Source: Fidelibacterota bacterium (GTDB lineage: Bacteria; Marinisomatota; Marinisomatia; Marinisomatales; UBA1611). Taken from it: 24,608 bases of DNA. This document shows positions 9,777 through 16,542 of the stretch, piece after piece (position 1 is the stretch's first letter; every line of letters begins with the position of its first letter). The notes beneath the pieces were generated by a model that was not told where the DNA came from, did no database searches, and saw only the letters and a program-made list of their open reading frames with translations. The stretch covers positions 65,212 to 89,819 of the forward strand of contig PBAR01000022.1 of the NCBI GenBank assembly GCA_002718285.1. Reading direction: 5' to 3'. A program made the position numbers and the translations under genes.

Positions 9777-10598
9777 ATGAGAAAAATAAAATCTTTAATT
9801 GCAGGTATAAACACAAGTGATGGTGCCGGTGTAAATCTAACTAGAATCATAGGCAGTGCTGCGCTTGATATGCTTGATCCTTTTTTACTGTTAGATGAGT
9901 TTGGAAGTGATGATCCTGATGATTATATACCTGGATTTCCTCCTCATCCCCATAGAGGTTTTGAAACTGTAACTTATATGTTAAATGGAAAATTCAAACA
10001 TAAAGATACGGCTGGAAATGAAGGATGCTTAACTGATGGTTCTGTTCAATGGATGACGGCTGGAAGAGGGGTTGTTCATAGCGAAATGCCGGAACAAACT
10101 AAAGGATTAATACGAGGTTTTCAATTATGGTTAAATCTTCCAAAAGAAAAAAAAATGATTGATCCATCTTATAAAGATATACAATCAGAAGATATACCTT
10201 TGGTAATATTCGATGGAGGAAAGGTTAAGGTAATTTCAGGGGAATACAAATCAACTGTGGGTCCAGGCAGACCTCATACTGCAGTTTTATATCTTGATGT
10301 GCACATGGATGACAAAGGATCAAATATTAATATTCCTATTAAAGATAATTGGAATGCATTTGTTTATGTATATGAAGGAGAACTAAACGCTGATATAAGA
10401 GTTTCAAAGAGTATGTTAGCTGTTCTTGGAACTGATGGTTTTTTTAGCTGCAACGCAGCAATAGATGAGACAAAGTTCATTTTAGTCGCAGGAGAACCTA
10501 TTGGAGAACCAGTTGTTCGTGGTGGCCCATTTGTAATGAATACAAAAGAGGAAATTCTAGAAGCATTTGATGATTATCATTCTGGTAAAATGGGTTAA
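9777..10598 (+). CDS. Pirin family protein (bicupin)
   Basis: The 273-residue product matches pirin across its length: R.I.......GAGV.L.R.IG in the N-terminal cupin, then PHPHRGFETVTYML, a DG.VQWMTAGRG.VHSEMPE block, and the C-terminal cupin with the GEP.GEPVV..GPFVMN motif. The four metal ligands of pirins are all present as His57, His59, His101 and Glu103. Characterised pirins bind Fe(II) or other metals; some oxidise quercetin and others act as redox-sensitive regulators, so the exact function here is open. The protein is cytoplasmic, with no signal peptide. The gene stands alone between two AT-rich gaps. Confidence 0.93.
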   Translation: MRKIKSLIAGINTSDGAGVNLTRIIGSAALDMLDPFLLLDEFGSDDPDDYIPGFPPHPHRGFETVTYMLNGKFKHKDTAGNEGCLTDGSVQWMTAGRGVVHSEMPEQTKGLIRGFQLWLNLPKEKKMIDPSYKDIQSEDIPLVIFDGGKVKVISGEYKSTVGPGRPHTAVLYLDVHMDDKGSNINIPIKDNWNAFVYVYEGELNADIRVSKSMLAVLGTDGFFSCNAAIDETKFILVAGEPIGEPVVRGGPFVMNTKEEILEAFDDYHSGKMG

Positions 10599-10741
10599 TT
10601 ATATGGAAAATACTGGGTTTTTCTTCCGAGTTAATTTTAACTAATCTCCATTTCAACCATATTACTTTTAAATCCCTATTATTTGGATTATATTTTTTGT
10701 TTGATCATGTAGATTTTGTTTATTTATTTATTAAAAAAGGA
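10599..10741. other. Intergenic gap, no gene seen
   Basis: This is AT-rich sequence. A weak GGAAAA/TTTTCC-like pairing near 10605-10627 might form a poor terminator after the pirin gene. An open extension of the downstream membrane-protein frame reaches back to TTG 10697 but adds no convincing start. Confidence 0.35.
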
Positions 10742-11089
10742 ATGGTTTTGATTAAATATTTACTTTCTGGCGGGATTTTTATGATACCCATTTTACTATC
10801 ATTATGTCTATTAATTTTTATTTCATTTAAAAATTTAAAATGTGCTTACCATACTGATAAAATAATATTAATCGGTTCAGTCACCGCAATTTTTGGCATA
10901 ATCGCAACAGTAGTTGGAATTAATAATGCCTTAAGTATTATTCCTGATATTTCAAAGATTTCTCCACATATTTTATGGAGTGGAGTAAAAAGTTCCTTAG
11001 TAACTACTTTTTCAGGTGGTTTTACATTATTATTTTCCACGATTACATGGTATTTCTTTTCAAATAAATACAAACCAAAACCATTATAA
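10742..11089 (+). CDS. Small MotA/TolQ/ExbB-like membrane protein
   Basis: The product is about 115 residues with three hydrophobic segments (about residues 9-27, 39-58 and 82-103). The pattern IGSVTAIFGIIATVVGINNAL...ISPHILWSGVKSSLVTTFSG is typical of the second and third membrane helices of MotA/TolQ/ExbB proton-channel proteins, where a small residue/Thr-rich helix lines the channel. It matches short family members from Bacteroidota-like genomes. The start is uncertain: ATG 10742 overlaps the purine-rich AAAAAAGGA (10733-10741), whereas TTG 10748 has that site at good spacing and would shorten the protein by two residues. No TolR/ExbD or TonB partner lies beside it, so its partner and role are unknown. 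Confidence 0.6.
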   Translation: MVLIKYLLSGGIFMIPILLSLCLLIFISFKNLKCAYHTDKIILIGSVTAIFGIIATVVGINNALSIIPDISKISPHILWSGVKSSLVTTFSGGFTLLFSTITWYFFSNKYKPKPL

Positions 11090-11237
11090 ATAAATAATAA
11101 TGATACCCAGATTCAGAGGTTGCTATACGATAAGTAGGATTGGGTGAAAATATTTACCTATTCTATTTCTCATCAATTACACACATTGCAGGGTAACTAT
11201 ATTTTTAAAATGAGTAAGGAATAAAATAACATATAAT
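11090..11237. other. Intergenic gap before small membrane-peptide gene
   Basis: No gene is seen. AAGGA at 11216-11220 lies 17 bp before the ATG at 11238. Confidence 0.4.
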
Positions 11238-11362
11238 ATGATTGGATTGGTTGCTAGCCTGGCGATAGGTATTGCAATAGGCGCGTATCTAAATAATATA
11301 GCATTATAGGCATAGGTGTAAGATTTGCTATTGGGGCTGCACTATCTCAAGGAAAAAATTAA
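11238..11362 (+). pseudogene. Frameshifted glycine-zipper small membrane protein
   Basis: The first frame from ATG 11238 gives MIGLVASLAIGIAIGAYLNN then IAL and stops at TAG 11307-11309 (23 residues). The next frame continues without a start as GIGVRFAIGAALSQGKN to TAA 11360. Removing two bases (TA at 11307-11308) joins them into about 40 residues, NNIALGIGVRFAIGAALSQGKN-like at the end. That reproduces the common bacterial glycine-zipper membrane peptide pattern (xGxGxAIGxxxxNIALGIAxGxAIGxAL). The gene is therefore either broken by a 2-bp insertion or affected by a sequence error. A short truncated peptide could still be made. Confidence 0.6.
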
Positions 11363-11365
11363 AAA

Positions 11366-11464
11366 ATGAGCGCTAAATCAGATTCAAGTGAAGAGGATAT
11401 AGTAATTGATTTGAATCAAATAAAAAGAAGAAAAAGAATAGCAAAAAATGATGTTGAAGATTAG
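11366..11464 (+). CDS. Possible 32-residue charged protein
   Basis: ATG 11366 opens 32 codons (begins MSAKSDSSEEDIVIDL, ends with a KRRKRIAKN-like basic run and an acidic tail). AAGGA lies 12 bp upstream (11349-11353). The ORF begins three bases after the stop of the frameshifted glycine-zipper frame and ends two bases before a clear intrinsic terminator, which favours a real two-gene transcript. I recognise no family. Its length and lack of a homologue in my memory keep confidence low. Confidence 0.4.
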   Translation: MSAKSDSSEEDIVIDLNQIKRRKRIAKNDVED

Positions 11465-11466
11465 AG

Positions 11467-11488
11467 CCCCACATTCATGGGGTTTTTT
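11467..11488 (+). terminator. Intrinsic terminator
   Basis: CCCCA (11467-11471) pairs with TGGGG (11478-11482) around a six-base loop, followed by T6. It closes the unit containing the glycine-zipper frame and the 32-codon ORF. Confidence 0.85.
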
Positions 11489-11520
11489 GTTTGTGGGCGG
11501 GGGTATGTGTAGATTTAAAT

Positions 11521-12822
11521 ATGCGTAGATTTTTAAAAATATTACTATTTATTGGGTTTTTCTTTTGGAGCTGTGAAGATGAGCCAGATAATCTAATCTC
11601 TAATTCAGCAGGTAATCAGAATATATTAAACTGCGGGCTGGATACACTATTTTCAAAGGAAGTCGGTGGCCCTGGAAATACGGGGTATGATCTAATCCGT
11701 CTGGATAATGACTGCAGTTATGTTCTTGCAGGGAAAAGGACTAAAAGGCCCTGGCTGTTGAAAGTGGACGAATTAGGGAATGAAGTTTGGAGCAAAGTAT
11801 TCGATGAGATTCCCCAGCCACACGGTGACTTTGGCGAGGGGTATCAGTTTGCTACTGCAGTTAACCAGACGTCGGATGGTGGTTTTATCCTTTGTTCTTC
11901 AGTCTATCCTACACATCCCAGCTACGGAACAGGCTATGTGATAAAAACTGATTCTTCTGGAAAGACAGAATGGTTAATAGAACTGGATTACTCCAGGCCT
12001 CATCATGGCCAGGATATTATTCAGACACTGGAAGGGGATTATCTACTAGTGGGGTGGTGGTATGTCAATGGAGCGGTGTCGAGCCAAAAATCTGCCTTCA
12101 TGGCCCGGATCGGTGAGGGAGGGGATATTCAATGGACACAACGTTACGGTGGGGACTGTGATGAAGATCAGTTTAATGCTGTGGTGCAGGCTGATGATGG
12201 CGGTTTTATTGCAGTAGGTGAATTCGAGCATGAAGGTGATGGCTTTAACTGCTCATTTTATGGATATACGGACCTGTGGTTTGTAAAAACAGACAGTGAA
12301 GGGAATATTATCCAGGAAGCAAAGTATGGCGGAGCCTATTGGGAAAGAGCCACGGATATTGTCTCCTTACCTGATGGTAACTATGCAGTTTCTGGTAGAA
12401 AGCGGCATACGAAGCAGCATCCTATCAATGCCTGGCTCTTGAAAATGAGTTCTACCGGATCAATACTTTGGGAATGGGATGAGTCTGATTACAGTACTGG
12501 AATATCCAGGGGTGATGAGCTGCGGGCCCTATCGCTAACAGATGATGGTCAGACCATTATCTGTATGGGTTTTAAATATGCTATGCCGATAAATAATATC
12601 GAACCAAAAGTATGGGCGTTCAATGCGAATTCCAGTACACTGTTATGGGCCAATAATTATGGCGGTGAAGCTAGCGACAATGAGGGAGCAGGTATCGTAA
12701 ATACCTTTGACGGCGGCTTTCTCTTTTTTGGTTATAATGATGGTGGAATGGCTAACATGAGTCACCATTTGCGATTAACCAAAATAGATTCTGAAGGCAA
12801 CACCGTTTCATATGGCGATTAA
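11521..12822 (+). CDS. Lipoprotein with about seven propeller-like repeats
   Basis: The start at 11521 gives a clean lipoprotein signal (MRRFLKILLFIGFFFWSC, Cys18); upstream non-ATG starts would bury it. The 433-residue product has about seven repeats of GGFI..G......WLLKxDxxGNxxWxxxYGG. Examples are SDGGFILCSS, DGGFIAVGEF and DGGFLFFGYN, each followed by KTDSxG or KIDSEG. This is the pattern of a seven-bladed beta-propeller common in exported proteins of Bacteroidota-like bacteria (delta-60/PQQ-like repeat style). It is expected to sit on the outer membrane; ligand and role are unknown. GC content is visibly higher (about 45-50% in sampled lines) than in the flanking genes, which may mean transfer or different selection. 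No Shine-Dalgarno is obvious. Confidence 0.78.
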   Translation: MRRFLKILLFIGFFFWSCEDEPDNLISNSAGNQNILNCGLDTLFSKEVGGPGNTGYDLIRLDNDCSYVLAGKRTKRPWLLKVDELGNEVWSKVFDEIPQPHGDFGEGYQFATAVNQTSDGGFILCSSVYPTHPSYGTGYVIKTDSSGKTEWLIELDYSRPHHGQDIIQTLEGDYLLVGWWYVNGAVSSQKSAFMARIGEGGDIQWTQRYGGDCDEDQFNAVVQADDGGFIAVGEFEHEGDGFNCSFYGYTDLWFVKTDSEGNIIQEAKYGGAYWERATDIVSLPDGNYAVSGRKRHTKQHPINAWLLKMSSTGSILWEWDESDYSTGISRGDELRALSLTDDGQTIICMGFKYAMPINNIEPKVWAFNANSSTLLWANNYGGEASDNEGAGIVNTFDGGFLFFGYNDGGMANMSHHLRLTKIDSEGNTVSYGD

Positions 12823-12837
12823 CGATTAATCATCAAG

Positions 12838-12863
12838 CTCTGGTATTCACCTGGGGTTTTTTT
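12838..12863 (+). terminator. Weak intrinsic terminator
   Basis: CTCtGGT (12838-12844) pairs imperfectly with ACCtGGG (12849-12855) around a four-base loop, with one mismatch and a G-T pair, followed by a seven-T run. It lies 15 bp after the propeller lipoprotein stop. Confidence 0.55.
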
Positions 12864-13020
12864 ATAAAAGGAATCAATTTCCACTACAGATACACTGGTC
12901 AAACATTAGTAATAGAGGGGACCCAGCCTGCTAAGTGAGCAAGGATTATTAAGATAATATTAAATGATATTATTTATTAATTATAAATTCTATGTACCAC
13001 ATACGAAACAGGAGGATAAA
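12864..13020. other. Intergenic gap, promoter region of Rap1a-like gene
   Basis: I see no ORF or strong hairpin. AGGAGG at 13010-13015 is the ribosome site of the gene at 13021. Confidence 0.45.
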
Positions 13021-13425
13021 ATGAAGCATATTTTCATTTTAATTTTTTTGATAAACCTCATTTATTCAGATACAATTACCGGATATGATCCATATCGCTC
13101 ACTCAATAAGAAAAATTCCAAAAATATCAATGACTATAATGATTATGAAACTGCTACGGCCTATATAATGGGAGTTATAAGCGCAATGTCACATTCAAGA
13201 AAATTATATACAAGTTTAATTGCTGAATATATACCTGATAAAAAAGCAGGAGAAAATCTTGGGATAGCTCTAATGCCTCTTAATAGACAATGGAATACGG
13301 AACAATACATTGCAGTTGTACATCATTACATGCGAAACAATCCTCATCATCTCAAATTTTCCGCGACAGAGAATATAAGTCTTGCATTGTTTGAAGCAAG
13401 TATTGCATCATCTGGGAAATTATAA
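13021..13425 (+). CDS. Secreted small protein, Rap1a/Tai-like
   Basis: ATG 13021 is chosen because AGGAGG (13010-13015) lies 5 bp before it and the signal peptide MKHIFILIFLINLIYS follows directly. A frame open from 12964 would add a non-signal extension. The mature part is about 118 residues. Its layout, with TAYIMGVISAM helix, an IPDK.AGENLG segment, then QYIAVVHHYMRNNPHHLKFSA and ISLALFEASI, resembles the Rap1a/Tai immunity-protein fold (GYxxGV...C.P...T..Q...VV.KYL..HP..RH..A..LV..AL). The cysteines usual in that family are absent. In type VI systems such proteins neutralise amidase effectors in the periplasm, but no effector is nearby, so immunity function is not supported here. It may be co-transcribed with the lipoprotein frame downstream. 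Confidence 0.6.
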   Translation: MKHIFILIFLINLIYSDTITGYDPYRSLNKKNSKNINDYNDYETATAYIMGVISAMSHSRKLYTSLIAEYIPDKKAGENLGIALMPLNRQWNTEQYIAVVHHYMRNNPHHLKFSATENISLALFEASIASSGKL

Positions 13426-13478
13426 ATAGAAAAAAAGTATAGAAATAAAGTTTCAGATATTACTTTATAGATAAACTA

Positions 13479-14021
13479 ATATTTATAAGAATTACCATTC
13501 ATTTATATGTTGCCATAATATTTTGTTTTTCTGGATGCTTAAGTTCAAATTATCAAATAATACATACTATCGAACCACAGACCAAGTCTCATATTATTTC
13601 TGAAATAAATAACTCAATATCTCGTTCTAATGGAACTGTTGAATTAAACTTATTATATAACAAAAATTCCAGAGAATTAGGTTTAAATTTTCATTATTAT
13701 GATAAAAATTGGATCTTTATTAAGAGCAACAAATCATTTATGTTCATTTTTGATGATGGTTATATTGTAAGTTTATCTGCATCGGGAAAAATTTTTACAA
13801 ATATACCTGATAATACTAACCCTCCAGCTATAATTGAAGAATGGGGATTCTTACCATGGACAGAAATTATGATGGAAAAAGTATTGGAAAGAAAATTGAT
13901 AGGTGTTCGAGTAAATGGAACAAATAGATATATAGAATATGAAAAAAATATTCATAGACTACAGAATAGATGGAAAAAAATGTTGGTGAAATATCCAGAT
14001 ATACATATTCTAAAAGAATAA
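13479..14021 (+). CDS. Hypothetical lipoprotein with no canonical start codon
   Basis: The frame is open from 13449 (after TAA 13446-13448) to 14021. It encodes a textbook lipoprotein signal (FIRITIHLYVAIIFCFSGC) followed by SSNYQ, so the protein must begin well before the first in-frame ATG at 13740, which is internal. No ATG, GTG or TTG lies between 13449 and the lipobox; only ATA (13479) and ATT (13491, 13497) are in plausible places. I place the start at the ATA at 13479, which gives 180 residues. Either a rare start codon is used, the start has mutated from ATG, or there is a sequence error. The mature protein is Asn/Lys/Ile-rich with a WGFLPWTEIMMEKVLERK segment and a basic helix-like end. 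I do not recognise a family. Base composition is very AT-rich. Confidence 0.6.
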   Translation: MFIRITIHLYVAIIFCFSGCLSSNYQIIHTIEPQTKSHIISEINNSISRSNGTVELNLLYNKNSRELGLNFHYYDKNWIFIKSNKSFMFIFDDGYIVSLSASGKIFTNIPDNTNPPAIIEEWGFLPWTEIMMEKVLERKLIGVRVNGTNRYIEYEKNIHRLQNRWKKMLVKYPDIHILKE

Positions 14022-14111
14022 TTTTGTATTTTATAGATATTGTACTCTAAGTGCTTTGATTATTGTTGAAAATAATATTTAACTTTACGTAGCAGTTTCC
14101 CTAACTAATTT

Positions 14112-14264
14112 GAAAGGAGGTGATCAGTTGTCTAATTCTAATAGTACGCTGACCTCCAATGGAGAAATCTACTAGGTAATCTTTAGTTTGAGCTCCAAAG
14201 GAGGTCAGCTGCAATAGTCAGCCGGGTATTCCTGTTAGGAATGCCCGTGCTGATAAAACCTTTC
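14112..14264 (+). promoter_or_regulatory. Candidate structured RNA / attenuator-like leader upstream of MFS gene
   Basis: GGAGGT-gat-CAG (14116-14127) can pair with CTGACCTCC (14149-14157), hiding a strong ribosome site. The same CTGACCTCC pairs perfectly with GGAGGTCAG (14200-14208), and that pairing extends to a 16-bp inverted repeat with two mismatches (14149-14164 with 14193-14208). The two folds exclude each other. A separate long hairpin follows: TCAGC+CGGGTATTCC (14218-14232) with GGAATGCCCG+GCTGA (14238-14253), one G-T pair and one bulge, loop TGTTA. GAAAGG (14112-14117) and CCTTTC (14259-14264) could close the whole structure. No T run follows the long hairpin, so it is not an ordinary terminator. 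It could be a translational attenuator for the exporter gene at 14345, a free ncRNA, or a small mobile-element relic. No known Rfam family was recognised. Confidence 0.5.
14128..14175 (+). CDS. Possible 15-residue leader peptide with extended Shine-Dalgarno
   Basis: A TTG start follows GAAAGGAGGTGATC (14112-14125), which is complementary over 14 bases to the usual bacterial 16S 3' tail. The peptide reads MSNSNSTLTSNGEIY and ends at TAG 14173. The ribosome site and the codons for LTS lie in competing stems. There is no ATG, and the spacing from GGAGG to TTG is 7 bases, which is ideal. It may be a regulatory leader for the MFS gene 170 bp downstream; there is no evidence for a stable product. 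Confidence 0.45.
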   Translation: MSNSNSTLTSNGEIY

Positions 14265-14344
14265 TATATAATTCAATAAATTTCACCAGTTCATCCTAAC
14301 CAATCTTCATAAACTAAAAATAATAGTCTAAACAGAAATAACTA

Positions 14345-15577
14345 ATGTTCTCACTTTTGAAAAATCCAACTTTTCTATTATTCTTCTTCGGTAATATTAT
14401 TTCCTTGATTGGATTTGGATTTAATCTCGTTGCAGTGAGCTGGTTGGTTCTTGAAAAAACAGGTTCTGAATTAGCTCTCGGTAAGATTATGGCGCTTGGT
14501 ACAGCACCAGGTGCTATCCTCGCTATATTTTCTGGTATTATTATTGATAAAGTAAATAGAAAATGGTTGATGGTATTTTTAGATGTTTATCGTTTAATAA
14601 TAATCATAGCATTTATTTTGACTTTGGATCGATCTGGATTTCATATTACTTACCTTTATCCAGTAACTATTCTTATGGGACTTGGGAATTCCTTATTCTG
14701 GCCGACTGCCCAAGCGTTTGTACAGGAACTTGTTTCTGAAAGGGATTATTTTCCTGCTAATGCATTATTGTCAGCCAGCTACCAGGTTGGCTCACTTTTA
14801 GGTGCTGGAATAGGTGGTATAATTGTTCATTTTTACAGTCCTATCTTAGCTCTGGTTATTAATGCTTTAGCCTATCTTATTTCTGGATTGCTTATTGCTA
14901 TGGCGCCATTTAAAAAAACCAATACAAATGCAACATCGGAAAAATTATTAAAAGCTATTACAAGGGGTTTTGTGTATTTACAAGAAAAATCAATAATTCT
15001 AGTACTAGGACTTTTTACAATTTTATCTGATGTTGCTATCTGGGGTGCACTTTCTGTTCTCACAATTACAATTTCAAAAGATGTATTTTTGGCTGGAACC
15101 TGGGGTTACGGACTAATGGATGGCTTGTATGGTATAGGAGCATTAATCTCTACTGTAGCTGTATCAAAAATAAATAATCGTCTAGGTCGAAGAAAATCCC
15201 TTATGTTTTGCTACATTATAGCAGGATTAATGTGTTTTATAACTCCACTTGCAAGATCAGTATATTTAGCATCTGTAGCTTATTTTTTTATGGGCCTACA
15301 CAATAATTCTGCACGTAGTATTATTCGCACTGTATTTATGGAAAATATTCCAAATGATATTATGGGAAGGGTGCAAACTATACTTGGTGTATATACGAGA
15401 TTAATGGTTGTTGGAAGCGCATTATTATCGGGGTGGATAGTAGAGTATCACAACATTATTTTAGGAATGGTTTTTACTAGTATTCATTATGGTTTGGCAT
15501 TTATCGGTATAATTATTGTTATTTATATGGGAAAAATTTCTAATAATATATTGGACGAAAGGATAAAAAATGCCTGA
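14345..15577 (+). CDS. MFS transporter (EntS/MefA-like, MFS_3 type exporter)
   Basis: The 410-residue product has about 12 hydrophobic segments and a short Lys-rich C-tail. The N-terminus (NPTFLLFFFGNIISLIG), the loop 2-3 motif GIIIDKVNRKW, the central QAFVQELVSERDYFPANALL stretch and the second half motif NNRLGRRKSLMF match the MFS_3 branch that contains enterobactin exporter EntS and macrolide-efflux-like proteins. It is an inner-membrane, proton-driven exporter; the substrate cannot be read from the sequence. There is no Shine-Dalgarno before the ATG. The structured region at 14112-14264 lies just upstream and might control it. Its stop codon overlaps the start of mutM by 8 bp, so the two genes are probably translationally coupled. 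Confidence 0.85.
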   Translation: MFSLLKNPTFLLFFFGNIISLIGFGFNLVAVSWLVLEKTGSELALGKIMALGTAPGAILAIFSGIIIDKVNRKWLMVFLDVYRLIIIIAFILTLDRSGFHITYLYPVTILMGLGNSLFWPTAQAFVQELVSERDYFPANALLSASYQVGSLLGAGIGGIIVHFYSPILALVINALAYLISGLLIAMAPFKKTNTNATSEKLLKAITRGFVYLQEKSIILVLGLFTILSDVAIWGALSVLTITISKDVFLAGTWGYGLMDGLYGIGALISTVAVSKINNRLGRRKSLMFCYIIAGLMCFITPLARSVYLASVAYFFMGLHNNSARSIIRTVFMENIPNDIMGRVQTILGVYTRLMVVGSALLSGWIVEYHNIILGMVFTSIHYGLAFIGIIIVIYMGKISNNILDERIKNA

Positions 15578-16394
15578 ACTTCCTGAAGTTCAGACAGTGG
15601 TAAAATTTTTGAGGGATGATCTGATCGGTGATCGAATAAATCGGATTAAACCAAAATGGCCAAAAGTGCTTTCAAATTTCAGACCAAGCGATATTTCTGT
15701 TAAGAACAATTCAAGCTTGATATTAGATGTTACCCGCAGGGCAAAATTTATAATATTTCAATTTCAATCTTTTATAATAGCAATTCACCTTCGAATGACA
15801 GGAAAATTATTTTTTCTCAATTCTGGAAAAATACCGAAGCATACAAGCGCGATAATAGAATTAGATAGTGGGAAAAAGCTTATTTTTGAAGATACAAGAA
15901 AATTTGGTCGTATTTACTTTTACAATGATTTAAAACCAATTGATGAGAGACACGGACCAGAACCGTTAGGAGAAAATTTTACTATTAACTGGTTTAGAAA
16001 AGAATTGAACAGAAGAAAAAGAAATATTAAAGCTCTCCTCCTTGATCAATCCTTTTTGGCTGGTTTAGGAAATATTTATGTTGATGAAAGTCTCTGGGCT
16101 TCTGCAATACATCCTTATTCTATTTCAAATGCAATTCCTTCTACCAAAGTCTCCAGACTACACTTCAATATAAAAAGAATATTGCAAGACGCAATAAATG
16201 CTAATGGTACAACAATTATCGATTTTTCTTTTTTAAATGGTCAAAGTGGAAGATATAGCAATGAACTTTGTATCTTTGGTAAAGTTGGTAAACCTTGTTT
16301 ACAATGTGGCCATACAATTAAAAAGCACAAAATATCAGGTAGAGGTACCTATGTATGTGGTAAATGCCAAACTAAATATTTGAAAAAGAGATAA
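15570..16394 (+). CDS. mutM: Formamidopyrimidine-DNA glycosylase (Fpg/MutM)
   Basis: The 274-residue protein begins MPELPEVQTV, so the catalytic Pro2 and Glu3 are present. RRAKFIIFQF carries the conserved lysine, and LAGLGNIYVDE matches the helix-two-turn-helix signature. The C-terminal zinc finger has Cys243, Cys246, Cys263 and Cys266, with Arg258 in GRGTYVC. It removes 8-oxoguanine and formamidopyrimidines from DNA and cleaves the strand by beta/delta elimination in base excision repair. Its length is near that of E. coli Fpg (269). The start codon lies 8 bp inside the end of the MFS gene, with GAAAGGA (15558-15564) just upstream. This pairing of repair gene and exporter is probably only operon economy. 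Confidence 0.97.
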   Translation: MPELPEVQTVVKFLRDDLIGDRINRIKPKWPKVLSNFRPSDISVKNNSSLILDVTRRAKFIIFQFQSFIIAIHLRMTGKLFFLNSGKIPKHTSAIIELDSGKKLIFEDTRKFGRIYFYNDLKPIDERHGPEPLGENFTINWFRKELNRRKRNIKALLLDQSFLAGLGNIYVDESLWASAIHPYSISNAIPSTKVSRLHFNIKRILQDAINANGTTIIDFSFLNGQSGRYSNELCIFGKVGKPCLQCGHTIKKHKISGRGTYVCGKCQTKYLKKR

Positions 16395-16542
16395 AATTAA
16401 ATCTTTGTTGATTTAGAGAAATTTTTACAATGTTTATTTGATCTGGTTATCAATTTAAATATATCAATTTTAAATTAGTGTTTTTTTATGAATATTCATG
16501 TTAGAGTGTTTAACATTGTATTGTAAAGATTTGGCAATTATT

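Larger units (their letters stand above)
14022..14344. other. 320-bp gap with structured leader-like region
   Basis: The first 90 bp and last 80 bp are plain AT-rich sequence. The central part, 14112-14264, is dense in inverted repeats and carries a 15-codon ORF; see the separate entries. Local GC in 14145-14255 is clearly above the surroundings. Confidence 0.7.

Noticed and set aside
13740..14021. 93-residue protein starting at ATG 13740
   Set aside because: The same frame continues upstream through a lipoprotein signal peptide, so this ATG is internal.
14112..14125. Minus-strand match to the 16S rRNA 3' end (GATCACCTCCTTTC)
   Set aside because: Only 14 bases agree and the sequence on both sides is unlike 16S rRNA; it is better explained as an extended Shine-Dalgarno on the plus strand.
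14218..14260. Intrinsic terminator for the gene ending at 14021
   Set aside because: The hairpin is strong but is followed by TAAAACCTTTC rather than a T run and lies almost 200 bp after the stop.
14112..14264. End of an IS200/IS605-type element or MITE
   Set aside because: The hairpins are suggestive, but there is no transposase or TnpB remnant, no target duplication and only a 6-bp terminal inverted repeat. It is kept as an alternative, not called.
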